Assembly (NCBI RefSeq): GCF_033958435.1
Contig: NC_134138.1
Coordinates: 10,242,001-10,306,000 of the forward strand
Origin: Carettochelys insculpta
Lineage: Eukaryota; Chordata; Testudines; Carettochelyidae
Direction: 5' to 3'
DNA: 64,000 bases
The translations under genes and the position numbers were made by a program. The notes below the pieces were generated by a model. The model was not told where the DNA came from. It made no database searches and saw only the letters and a program-made list of their open reading frames with translations. Position 1 is the first letter of the stretch. Each line of letters starts with the position of its first letter. This document shows, piece after piece, positions 32,570 to 42,534 of this stretch.

Positions 32570-32655
32570 GTGCTTGATGAAGCGGGTCTTTGACCACGAA
32601 ACCTTATGCTCCAAAATATCTGTTAGTCTGTAAGGTGCTGCAGGACTTCTTATAG
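32570..32655 (-). mobile_element. tRNA-headed SINE body fragment
   Basis: The minus strand shows 'aagtcctgcagcacc', 'cagactaacagat', 'ttggagcataagg' and 'acccgcttcatcaag', the same body as at 166 and 33724. The head is missing. It lies next to a mariner-like terminus. Confidence 0.75.
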
Positions 32656-32658
32656 TTT

Positions 32659-32683
32659 TAAGGGACTAGAGAGGTTCAACCTG
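32659..32683. mobile_element. Terminus of a mariner-like element
   Basis: The bases 'gggactagagaggttcaac' then 'ctg' are followed by TA. This is the cleanest copy of the inverted terminus that bounds 16892-17492 and 36087-36409. Only the end is present; the rest was lost or never inserted here. Confidence 0.5.
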
Positions 32684-33099
32684 TACTATGTTTGGAGCAG
32701 AGATGCCTTTGATCATTTTTCCTAGACAAGTTTAGTTCAGATTTAGCTAACTCATGCAGGCTAAGCCCAACTGAAAGTCAAACTTTTTGTGACTCAGGGA
32801 AGATCAGTAACTCAACTTTAACTGGTCATATTGTAATCTAGGTAGGAGCTCAAGAAGACTAGTCTAGAACACAACCAATTAAACTTAACTCTTAAGATGG
32901 TACACGAGGCACGTCAGACTCAAAGCCTGCGAATGAAAACTGATACCTTTGTCATGCAATTATCTTATACATGGATCAGCTGGAAATCTGCCCACTGCTT
33001 AAGATATTCAAATGTATGAAAACTGTCCAAAAATTGTCCAAAACGTGTGTGGGGACTCTCCAAAGTCTGGAAAGGAGATTTTCTTTCAGTTCCACTGAA

Positions 33100-33700
33100 G
33101 GAGAAACACTGCACTCTCCTCTTTCTCTTAGACCCCTCCAGTTTACACTGCACTCCCCCCACCCCCCACAATTTCTCTGCACTTCCTTCTCAGACATTCT
33201 GGGGTTTGCACTGTGTTCTCCCTGCCTTTCAGACTCTTTAGTGCTTGTATTCCTCCCACTGCAGTGCAGCTTTCATTGCACCACGCCCTGGCCCCTTGAG
33301 GCCTGTACTGCTCCTCATTGCAGGGCAGCCCCATCGTACAGCCTCCTCAGGCCCCTTGAGGCTTACACTGCCCCCTCCTCCATACACTACCACCAAGGCC
33401 ACACGAGGATTGCACTTCACTCACTTCCCGTACCCTCTCCCCATATTACTCTGCCTTGTGCTCCTCGACTATCCCTTGCTCTGCCCCTTGTGGCTTCCTG
33501 CCTGCCTCTACCCAGGCAGGTGCCCCTCTTTGCCTCTGCCCACATGGGTTTCACTGCACCCACCCAACCCCACACCCTTTTACCATATAACTCAGCCTTG
33601 TGCTCCTCTGCTCCTTGCTCTGCCCATCACAGCTGCCCCAGGCAGGAGCCCCTCGCCACCTTGGCCCATGACAGAGGATACCTCTCGTTCTAAGGGACTT
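33100..33700. other. C/T-rich stretch with long chance ORFs
   Basis: The plus strand is unusually rich in C and T ('ccctccagtttacactgcac', 'gcaccacgccctggcccc') and has repeated 'cccttgaggc' and 'gccttgtgctcctc' segments. Few stops arise in such sequence, which explains a 240-codon frame at 32971-33693 and others overlapping it. No domain, signal peptide or splice context is recognisable. Confidence 0.55.
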
Positions 33701-33723
33701 GTGCTTCCTCATGGTTTACATAC

Positions 33724-33925
33724 CAAGAAGTCTTGTGGCACCTTATAGCCTGTATAGGAGCATAAACTTTCATGAGCAAAGACCCACTTTGTCAGATGCA
33801 GATGAAGCGGGTCTTTGCCCACTAAAGCTTTTGCTCCAATATATCTGTTGGTCTCTAAGGTGCCACAGGACTTCTCGTTGTTTTTGTGGATATGGACTAA
33901 CATGGCTACCCCTCTGATACATTGT
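33724..33925 (-). mobile_element. Foldback SINE, about 200 bp
   Basis: On the minus strand the head 'aggggtagccatgttagtcc' is followed by 'aagtcctgtggcacc', 'ggagcaaaagcttta' and 'aaagacccgcttcatctg'. The sequence then turns back through 'gtgggtctttgctcatg' and 'tatgctcctatac' to 'aggtgccacaagactt'. The two arms meet near 33803 with almost no loop and carry about 10-15% mismatches, more than at 29209. No TSD is certain. Confidence 0.8.
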
Positions 33926-33929
33926 AAGG

Positions 33930-34315
33930 GAGTAGGAGGAAGGCTGGGCAAGGCAGGGGTTAAACAGAGCCTGTTTGCCCAGTTAGCCCCACCCGATTCA
34001 CCTGCAGCCAGTGTCCGGCTTGGAGGCAGGATAAAAGAGAAGCCAGCCCAGTTCGGGGCTGACCAGCAAAGAGGCAGGAACTGGCTCTAGTGCATGCAGG
34101 GCCTGAGTCAGAGCTGCCATCAGGTTGGCTGTCAGAGGAAGGCGCCTCTGAACCCTTCCCCAGGCAGAGAGGGGGAAGAACCCCAGAAAACATCCCCCTT
34201 GCAGAGATGCTTGGACCACGCCCCAAACTAAGACCACAGCCGTTAGGGGTAGGTTGCAGACCTACACCCCAGGTCTCTAGGCTCTGCAAGAGGCCTAGCC
34301 GCTAGGCCAACTTGC
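33930..34315. mobile_element. GC-rich dispersed repeat, LTR- or TIR-like
   Basis: The composition and phrases such as 'gataaaagagaagccagccc' and 'agttcggggctgacc' recall long GC-rich reptile repeats similar in style to 41462-41969 and 62478-63180. No terminal repeats could be defined. A 109-codon ORF on the minus strand is not recognisable. Confidence 0.4.
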
Positions 34316-34744
34316 CATCAGGGAACTGCTTACATACATAGTTTGAGTTCTTCTGAAAATCTTATTCAATATCCCAACTTCAGAATCAAACTTTCTCCCA
34401 CTATTGTCCATAATCCCTGATACACGCCTCACTCAACTGACATCCATGCTGAAGCCAACAGGAGATTTGATGTTGTAAAGAGTAAAGGATTTGGCCTATA
34501 TTATATCACTGAGTCAAGAATTCATTAGTAACAGAATGTTGTCCTTCACCCATCCAAATCTTCCAGCTACTTGCTGAGGCTAGAATTTCCTGCTCTCAGT
34601 CGTTCCTGTTGACAAGAGAGCTTCTGATGTTAATTCTCCACTGCATTGTTTTGTAGAATTACTCTCCTTTTCATACATTTGAATATCTTAAGCAGTGGAC
34701 AAATTTCCAGCTGATCTGTGTATAAGATAATTGCATGACAAAGG

Positions 34745-35999
34745 GAGGAAGAAGAAATGTAATAACTACCGAGTGGAATATTTTCCACTGATGATCTGAC
34801 ATTGATTTAAGCCTTACAATGAAAATGGAAATGAAGAACTGCAAATGAATTTGCCTACATAAAACTCACTTTATCTTAAATGGGTTAAGCAAAATCCCAG
34901 AGAAATATTTGATTTAATTTACCTTATTTATTTATTTAGCAGAGTAAGTTTGGGATTCCAGGGTTATAGGGATTTACAGGCCTGGATGGAAAAAGGGTGA
35001 ACTCATTAGGTAGGTTCACTGTGGCATATCCCCACAGAGTATAACAACTCATCAGTCCTCTAAAATATTTTGGCTTTTTTTAGCAAGGGGCCTTATCTGA
35101 CCACACTGCTGAATCTAGCAGGGCCAGCCCTCACGAGCTTTGGAGCAAAGGGGCAGGGGCAGCTCCATGTCCCAGAAGGGGTGGGTCCATGGGTGGAAGA
35201 GGTGGGTTGAAGGGCAGTTGGACCTTAGTCCTGCCCACCCACCCACCCAACTGCACAGAGCAACAGAATGTGGCACTTCAAAGCGGCCTGGAGCTCCAGC
35301 CACCGCCACTACTTCAGGCCCCTTTGAAACACTGGGACTAGGAGCCACTGTCTCCTTGCCCATTCCTCCTACCTTTCCCATCAGTGGGCCTAGCTGATTC
35401 ATTCACAATGGTTGGTTTCCCACTGTAGCAGTTGTGTGATTTGGACTATATTCACCAGGAATGTACCAAGATCATCCAGTCTTCATACCCTACAGATCTC
35501 TTCATTTCATCACTTTATTGTAACAATAGGGGCCTCACAAATCCACTTTAGTCATTAATCTAACTGGTGAAAAGTGGGTAAATGTTCACAGGTGTGAGGA
35601 GACAGACTGCATCAATTCAAACAAAGCATCTACTGAGACCACTCAAGGACTGCAATAAGATTATGATCAGGAAATAGGAGAAGAGGATCAGAACTCAGGG
35701 AACCAAAATCAGCATGTTGGAAATTAAGCCTACTTGATAGACAAAATAATGAGAGTCTGGAACATTCCATCTGTTGCTCTTTTTGGGGAGGTCTGGAAAA
35801 AGAAACTTTGGGAGGAGAAAAAAGGGAACTTTTCACCATCACAATGGCTAAGGCAGATTGAATTGACACCAGATCTTGATATTCCAGTGAGGAGATTGAG
35901 AATCATTGCTGTTCCAGGGAGGATCCCCACGTGATATGTGTGAGATCTGCTGTTTTCTCCTCCCATGCAGGCTCCTTTCTGTCCCTGTGACATTTTCCT
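34745..35999. other. Unassigned sequence
   Basis: AT-rich at first; a GC-richer patch at 35105-35400 carries opposed ORFs without domains. A 151-codon minus-strand ORF at 35730-36185 has no recognisable domain and runs into the palindromic element at 36000. Confidence 0.45.
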
Positions 36000-36514
36000 G
36001 GGGTTGCCATGTAAAGAGAGGACACTCCTGAGAGGGCGTGTATCTGTATCAGTATCTACCCACTCATGTTGTATTAATGTGTTATACGAGTTGAACCTCT
36101 CTAATCTGGAACTCTTTTTGGGCAACCTCCATAATCCAGCATGATTTAAATTAGCCAGATGACGCCTTATCGTGGATGTGGCCAAGTTTCCCCTGTCCCA
36201 TAAAGTTTGTTTACAGCCACCAGTCCTGGCTCTCTGTGTTCCATGCTATTATTTATCTGTAATTTAACCCTAACTGTCTTCTAAGAGCCCTGTAAGTAGA
36301 GGAGGTTTTGATAATGTGCTAAAAAATACTGACCATCCATGTTCCAGCAAATTCTCTCATCCACCATTGGTCTTGTCCTGAGGGTGCCAGAAGAGAGAGG
36401 TTCAACCTGTCGAATATACAGTATGTTAATACAATGAGAGTTGGTAGATACTGATACAGATACACTCCCTCTCAGGGGTGTCCTGTTTTTTGAAAGGACA
36501 AATATGGTAACCCT
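36000..36514. mobile_element. Palindromic element split at its centre
   Basis: The left arm 36000-36086 and the right arm 36410-36514 are inverted copies. 'gggttgccat' answers 'atggtaaccc', 'ggacactcctgagaggg' answers 'ccctctcaggggtgtcc', and 'tgtatctgtatcagtatctac' region is matched exactly. Outside the ends, 'attttcct' and 'attttcaa' share six of eight positions, a possible decayed target duplication. Without the 323-bp insert the element would be about 190 bp. The 'aggg-t-accat' terminus also occurs at 50326. Confidence 0.7.
36087..36409. mobile_element. Mariner-like element, 323 bp, nested
   Basis: The left end 'gagttgaacctctctaat' follows TA (36085-36086). The right end 'agagagaggttcaacctg' is its inverted partner and is followed by 'tc', a probable decayed TA. 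Inner blocks 'ctctctaatctggaac' and 'gtgccagaagagag' pair. It is the short relative of 16892-17492 and sits at the centre of the palindrome 36000-36514. Non-coding. Confidence 0.65.
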
Positions 36515-37570
36515 AATTTTCAACCCCTCCAACTTTTCACCTGATCCTGAAATCATCTATATTGCATGGCACCAACACAAAAGTCTGAGATGACCCATCC
36601 AGCTCTACCTACCCTAAGGACTGGAGAAGAGGGAACTGATCAGAGCAACTAGAAGATGTCCCTGACTGGGGAAGTGAGCCAGGATCCAAAGCAACAGCTG
36701 TTGTGGATGTCAAAATCCCTCATTGTCCAGCTGCCTTGTATTCTGAGAACAGCAATAGAAGACATATTTTCCCTATCTTTACTATCCTATCCTTTTCGTC
36801 CTTTCTGAGTCTGTCTGTCAAAACACGAAACTGTCCCCAACTCTGAACCAACCAGTTCAGACCTATTTCTTTTCCACCATCATCTGTTTGCCTCAATAAA
36901 AGAGTTCAACCAATATTCAAAGTGGGACTTCAATTAGGTACTGATTAGGCTTGTTTTCATCATCTGTCAGTTTCACTTTCAATGCTCTTTCTTCATTCCA
37001 GTTCTTTTCCTTTGGTTTGGTTCAAATCAATCAATTTCTAACCTTTGTCATGAATATATATTTGGCATTATTTAATATTAGACAGTTTAAAGTCACGACG
37101 CTTTGGGCTTTTAACACAAATTAATATAACACACCTTCTTTACTCTGTATTATAGCCTATGAGCTACCGTTATATACTGTACAGTACAGCTAAGATTTCA
37201 TGGTCTCTTCTAAGACTGCATGTGTCCAGCAGTGCTGAAAGCCACTGCGGTCTCCAGAGCAAGGTGGAAGGGGGGCCTGGCTCCGCACCCCAGAAGGGGT
37301 GGGGCAGAGGGAACAAGGGGTGGGGCCTAGGGCATTCAGCCCTCAGCATCTCCAGGATGGTGGTGCTGGCCTCCTCCTGCTTCTTCACAACCATGTGGTG
37401 CAGCACAGTCGCAGCTATTCAAAGGGGTCTGGAGCTGCAGCTGCCAGTTGCAAAGTAGCAACAACATAGGTGGGAGCCCTGGGCCCCTCTGAAATGCTGG
37501 GCCCGGGTCAAATGCCTCTTTTGCCTTCCCACCCCGTCAATGGAACTGTGTGTGTCTGTTATAAGGTTGC
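36515..37570. other. Unassigned sequence
   Basis: AT-rich and gene-free from 36515 to 37200. A GC-richer patch at 37250-37500 shares 'ccccagaaggggtggg'-type wording with 35150-35190 ('ccagaaggggtgggtcc'), a hint of a diverged GC-rich repeat in both places. Confidence 0.4.
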
Positions 37571-37574
37571 AAGC

Positions 37575-38741
37575 CAGGGGTCAGCAACCTCTGGCACAGT
37601 TGCCGAGAGTGGCACAAGAGCCAATTTTCATTGGCGCATGAGGTGGGAACTCAGTCCTCCCCCTCCTCCCCCATTCAGTCAGGAGCTTGCTCAAAGCCAT
37701 GCTGCCTGGGGATTAACAAAATACTGGCTAATGCTACTAACCACCACTTAAACAGTAAAGCTCTGCATGTTAATTTATTTATTAATCATAAAATCATAGA
37801 CTGCTAGAACTGGAAGGGACCTCGAGAGGTTGAGTCCAGTCCTCTGGCCTCATGGCAGGACCAAGTACTCTGCAGAGACTCTCTGGTAGGTCTGTCAAGC
37901 CTGTTCTTAACTATCTCCAGTGATGGAGATTCCACAATCACCCGAGTCAATTTATTCCAGTGCTTAACCATTCTGACAGTTCGGAAGTTTTTCTAATGTC
38001 CAGTCTAAACCTCCCTTGCTGCAGTTTAAGCCCCTTGCCTCTTGTCCTATCTTCAGAGGCCAAGAAGAATTTTTTTTTTTCTCTATCCTCCTCGTAAATC
38101 TCTTTTAGGTACTTGAAAACTGCTATCCTGTCCCCTCTCAGTTTTCTCTTTTCTAAACTAAACAAGCCTAATTCTTTTAGTCTTCCCTCATAGTTCATGT
38201 TCTCTAGACCTTTAATCATTTTTGTTGCTCTTCTCCAGACCTTCTCCAATTTCTGCACGTCCCTGTGGACATGTGGTGCCCAGAACTGGACACAGTACTC
38301 CAGTTGAGGCCTAATCAGCACAGACTCCTCGTATTTGTTTTGTTTTGTTTTGCTTTGTTACAACAGCATCACACTGTTGACTCATACTTAGCTTGTGGTC
38401 TACTACGACTCCTAGATCCGTTTCTGCAGTACTCCTTGCTAGACAGTTGCTTCCCATTCTGTAGGTATGGAACAGACTATTTGTTCTTATGTGGAGTACT
38501 TTACATTTGTCGTCATTAAACTTCATCCTGTTTACCTCAGACTTTTTCTCCAGTGTGTACAGCTCATTTTGAGCTATGGCCCTATCCTCCAAAGCAGTTG
38601 CAACCCCTCCCAAACTGATAATGAAGCTGTTATAAGTAGGACTGTTAGTCACTTTAAAAAGTATAACCAACGGTCGAACCATGAATAGAGATCAAAAGGT
38701 CAAATTTCAGCACTCTGCCTTGGAAAGGTTGCTGACCCTTG
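37575..38741. mobile_element. hAT-like element interrupted by CR1
   Basis: 37575-37784 and 38618-38741 together match the intact element at 58194-58511 from end to end: 'caggggtcagcaacc', 'agccaattttcat', 'gattaacaaaa', then after the interruption 'gaagctgttataagtagg', 'ggtcaaatttcagcactctgcc', 'ggttgctgaccc'. The CR1 in between is therefore younger than this copy. The 8 bp outside the two ends do not match, so the original TSD is lost. Confidence 0.85.
37785..38617 (-). mobile_element. CR1 LINE 3' fragment, minus strand, nested
   Basis: The 3' end is at the low coordinate ('tcataaaatcataga'). The minus-strand frames give '[20 protein letters not shown]', '[15 protein letters not shown]' and '[16 protein letters not shown]' (38321-37947). 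Upstream, around 38682-38311, come 'LNRMKFNDDKCKVLHI'-like and 'STAETDLGVVVDHKL' segments of the RT thumb. A 'ttttgttttgttttgc' expansion at 38338 and frame changes show that it is dead. Confidence 0.92.
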
Positions 38742-38744
38742 ATC

Positions 38745-40255
38745 TACAGTTTAGGAAAAGAAGTGAAGGAAATTGTGTATGTGAAACTACAGGAAATAAA
38801 TAAATTGGCAGCTATTGCAGTCTGGGTAGGACGCGGAGGTTAATGCTGGGGTTAAGTCCCCTAGTCTTTCATAAAACAAATAGGGATTTTAATGACTGCG
38901 GATGGTGAGGACTTTGATTTTCCATTATAGCCAAAAGACAGCACAGGGCCTGCTGACTCAATGCCAGACTGCAGGTTTATTACTGACACTGAAATAAGTG
39001 TTTCACACACTAAATCACCAGCACTGGGCTAATTTATGTAATGTGATTTGCAATAACTAGTCTTGGCAAAAGTCATGGGGCAGTAAATAAAGTCAACTCA
39101 TGGCTCTTAGCTCCTATACTATCTGGAAGGTCTGCCATGGAAGTTGTAACCGGATGCAAAGAGGCACAGCATGTGTTACCAGCCAAGATCATACCTTTGC
39201 AATGATATGACTACCATATCTTTTAGGTCTATGCTGGTGCAGATTGCTCCCAAACAAGCTTGGAAGCAGACCTGTAGCAATCTGTGATTTTACATGCCTA
39301 CAAAGTGTACCTTTTCAGTAAGAATAAGAATTGCCCCACGCTTTTCCATTTGTATAAAGCATTGACTTTTTAATGCATATTACTTAAAATAAGTGTGAGA
39401 GTTCTGGATGGTGAGCAGTTCTGTTTAAGATGATTATGTCCACATGTTTTTCTTCACTCTCCTGCAGTGTAATTTGCTGGTATTTCAATGCATCTTACTT
39501 ACCCTTGCATCCGATTTCATGGATAACACATGGGGAAGGCCATTTATTTTGTTTAACGATGTAATTATCCAGGTACCTTGTTTATTGCATTAGTGCCCAC
39601 ATCTACGTCAGCCTTGTCTTCAGGAGGATTAGTATCATTTGTCTCATTCGGGCCCTATAATTTTATGCCTCAATTATTCTGTACACTATCACATAAGTAA
39701 CATTGCCAGGATCTCTATTAGATGGGGACATCAGGCGACAAGGAAATTTAATACCCTGGCATTTTCAGATGTGGAGCACTCGGTCCTGTTATTAATCAAG
39801 GTTTCAGAGACTCTTTCTCCTACAGATTAAAGATTTCAGCGAAAGGGAATCATGCAGCCTTTAAATACTGTATTTTTAATTAGGGACAAACTCAGGAACC
39901 TCACTTTGCACTACTTCATCAGGAGCTGTAATTAAAGAGCAGATTGATTGGTGATGAGACTGGTTGGGAAAATGCTCTGACCTCAAACCTTCACCGTCTG
40001 CTGTTAGAAAATGAACTTGTGCATTTGGGACACACATTTCTCTCCTGCGCTGTGCTATATAGCAAAGGAATTGTGGTGATTTTTCTTCTCTCCGAGTAAT
40101 GTGTCTTTAAGGAGGACAAGCCCAGTTACTCTGCCTAGTGAGCAGGGATGACTTGTGCTGGTGTGCTAGTGAGCAAAATCAAGCTCACAATATCCTTCCT
40201 GATGGTACAGGAGCAGTTATGTAGTGACTATGGTTTAAGGGGCAAGGAATTTCCT
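38745..40255. other. Gene-free, repeat-poor stretch
   Basis: No repeat family is recognised over about 1.5 kb, unusual for this window, and there is no recognisable exon. It is AT-rich, with ORFs of at most about 65 codons. Such a stretch is a reasonable place to look for conserved non-coding sequence, but nothing visible proves it. Confidence 0.45.
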
Positions 40256-40505
40256 TTCTGTGCCCTGCCCCCTGCCCACGCCATGCCTGGAACCCTGAAA
40301 ATCAGCACATACCCATTTTATATCAGTGCGTGGCTGCAGCCGTGAATGTGGATGCAGATATCTGCAGCTCATTTTTGTGGCTACAGATACCAAATTTGTA
40401 TGTAGAACCCTGCAAATTTGCAGATGTCCACTTTCTATCTGCAGATCATTTTTGTGGGTGTGGCTATGAATGTCAATTTTGATTCTGTGCAGGGCTCAAC
40501 GCATG
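40256..40505. mobile_element. Short repeat with 'tgcagat' inverted segments
   Basis: 'gatgcagatatctgcagctc', 'ctgcaaatttgcagatgtcc' and 'tatctgcagatcatttttg' repeat in direct and inverted order, with 'gtagaaccctgcaa' and 'tctgtgcagggctc' near the ends. This is typical of a small non-autonomous DNA element. The boundaries are approximate. Confidence 0.45.
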
Positions 40506-41270
40506 CTGTTCAGAGACATATGGGCTCATTGTCATGATACGTTTAGGGCTCATGTACCACAACAGCAGAGTACTGAGCACCACCCAATCCTCTTCTGGGA
40601 CTCCTTTTATGAGACATTGGTCCTCAAGCAGGGTCTTCCTCTACTTGCATTGGTAACAGTAGAGGAAGCTCCTTAGCAACACCAAGGCTTTTATTCCTAG
40701 TACTTTCTGGTTCCCAAATGCAAAGGAGGGGTGAGACCATTTTGGATCTCCATGCCCTCAATAAATATATCAGATATATGAGATTCCACATGGTTGTCTG
40801 TCAGCTAGCCTCCTGCATGAAATCACAGTGACTGGCGTGCTGCTTTGTACCTTCAGGAGACCCATTGTCATATGTGATATTCCTGAGGCACTGAAGATTT
40901 CTCGGGTTTGTTGTGGCAGACCACCATTGCTAGTGCACCCTACTCCCCTTTGCTCTGCCCTCTCCTCCACAGGTTATAATGACCTGAAAGTCTGTGTTTT
41001 ACTGAAAAGGAACTTCCACGGCTGTTTGGAAAGAGAGGCTGCTGAACTCTCTTTTATACTTAAATTCAACACATGAACACGTGGTTTGAACCGGGTTAGC
41101 AATTTTCTAGCTCATTATAAAGGCTCTTTTACATACTTTGCTTTATCTAATTCTTGACTCTTCCTCCCCCCACCCTTCTGCCCCTCCGCTCTCTGATTTG
41201 CTCACCTTGATAATAATTCTTCTGATTTGTCAACTTGATTACTATTTTTGGTTCTCTGTGCCTTTAATAT
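40506..41270. other. Unassigned sequence
   Basis: No gene or repeat recognised. Short ORFs on both strands are unremarkable. Confidence 0.5.
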
Positions 41271-41274
41271 TGAG

Positions 41275-41395
41275 TCTGTTCTGGTATGGCTATTGTCTGA
41301 AGAAACGGGTCTGTCCCACGAAAGCTCATCACCTAATAAATTATTTTGTTAGTCTTTAAAGTGCTACTGGGCTGCTTTTTTGTTTTGAGGTTATA
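41275..41395 (-). mobile_element. SINE body fragment, second cryptodiran type
   Basis: The minus strand reads 'caaaaaagcagcccagtagc', 'ctttaaagactaacaaaat', 'gatgagctttcgtgggac' and 'cccgtttcttcagac'. The head is missing. Same family as 1266 and 58640. Confidence 0.8.
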
Positions 41396-41461
41396 AAACA
41401 ATGCATGGTAGTAGTGACAGTGATATCAGGAATAGTGGATCAGATTTTCTCCTACCTGGTG

Positions 41462-41969
41462 TGACAGGGTCAGGCCAGAGGCAGCTATGAAAAGCAGAAA
41501 TGGCCCTGGCTAATCAGGTATCATCACAGGCAGAGTGGGAACAGTGGGGAGAAGGCTGCTATGAATCAATTAAGGTCCAGCTGTTCCCACTTGAGGCTGC
41601 CATGGACATTTTAAAAAAGCCTTCCCCCAGTAGGGAGGGGTTAGAGAGTGGAAGAGGAGGTTGGAGAGAAGAGAGGAGTCTAGCATGGACAAGGAGAGAG
41701 TTAGGGAGTAGCCGGGAAGAACACCAACAGGACCAGAGACAGCAGAGGAGGTGAGGAACTCTCCCAGGGAGCATTTGGGCTCCCTGCCCCTGGGAACCTC
41801 AGGGCTCAACCAGAGGTTGGGAAGGACTGGTCACTCATCCCAGTCAGACCCACGTACCTGCTGCCCTTCACGTCAAGGGACCAAAACCTGAACCCCAGTG
41901 AGGGTAAGTGGGCCCCATACTGTGGGCTGAACAGAGGTCTGGGGCCCAGGAGTGATACTGACCCTGTCA
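41462..41969. mobile_element. 508-bp element with 12-bp perfect inverted ends
   Basis: 'tgacagggtcag' at 41462-41473 is exactly complemented by 'ctgaccctgtca' at 41958-41969. The interior is GC-rich and purine-rich on the plus strand ('gagagtggaagaggaggttgg'), and keeps short ORFs open without any recognisable domain. It resembles the long GC-rich non-autonomous repeats with TGACAGGGT ends that are common in turtles. Flanking 8-mers agree only partly (5 of 8). Confidence 0.75.
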
Positions 41970-42009
41970 AACTGGATAATTGGTTGCTATAGGGCAGCTC
42001 CAGGGAAGA

Positions 42010-42530
42010 ACTTCTTTCTCACATTGGTGAGTGGGAGACAGACAAGCATGAGTTCAAATTCTGCCTCTACTCCTAACTTGATGTGTAGCCTTAGACAAAT
42101 CATTTCCATTCTTTCTTGCAGCTTCCCCTTCTGTATTAAGGGGATAACATTATTTAGATGAGTGTCATAAGGACTAATTAGTTAATTATTGTAAAGTGCT
42201 TGAATATGTAAAGTGCTATGGAAATGCTGAGGATTACTGTTATTATCTGGGAGATAATGAAGGCTTTAGTTACTGTGAATGTATTTTTTAATGTCTGCAT
42301 GACTAGATGGCTATAAGAAGGTGTCATTTAGGAAGTGGGTTTTGTGAAGGGATTTCAAAGGATTGTGAGAGTTTTCAGCATTAGGGGTGGAACTGAACAT
42401 GGCGTGTTGCACGGTGATCTAGTGACTGGGGCACTACACTGGAAAGACTGAGTCTGTTCTGGTTCTCCTGGGGCAAATCTTTGTGCTTCTTTCCCTTTCT
42501 ATTTGTTCTGTCTTGCTAGCACAGATGATG
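42010..42530 (+). mobile_element. One or two old MIR-like SINE fragments
   Basis: 42030-42245 shows the amniote MIR pattern: 'catgagttcaaattctgcc', 'tagccttagacaaatc', 'ttctgtattaaggggataac', 'gtaaagtgctatggaaatgc'. A second piece at 42410-42500 ('gatctagtgactggggca', 'ggcaaatctttgtgcttc') looks like another head. Both are heavily diverged. Confidence 0.6.
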
Positions 42531-42534
42531 AGCC

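Larger units (their letters stand above)
32946..34744. repeat. 1.8-kb block bounded by 77-bp inverted repeats
   Basis: 32946-33022 and 34668-34744 are reverse complements over 77 bp with four mismatches, about 95% identity. They start at 'cctttgtcatgcaatta' and end at 'caaatgtatgaaaa'. Similarity stops abruptly on both sides. Between them lie a C/T-rich stretch, a foldback SINE (33724-33925), a GC-rich repeat (33930-34315) and about 350 bp of plain DNA. No TSD is seen next to the outer edges. It could be a DNA transposon or an inverted duplication. Confidence 0.85.

Noticed and set aside
32971..33693. 240-codon plus-strand ORF as a possible protein gene
   Set aside because: It lies in C/T-rich DNA where stops are rare. 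Two other frames are also long, the peptide is low-complexity (L, P, S, H), and its start overlaps a 77-bp inverted repeat. No domain or splice signals were recognised.
41500..41809. Opposed ORFs of 71-84 codons
   Set aside because: They lie inside a TIR-bounded GC-rich repeat and have low-complexity E/R- or L/S-rich sequence.
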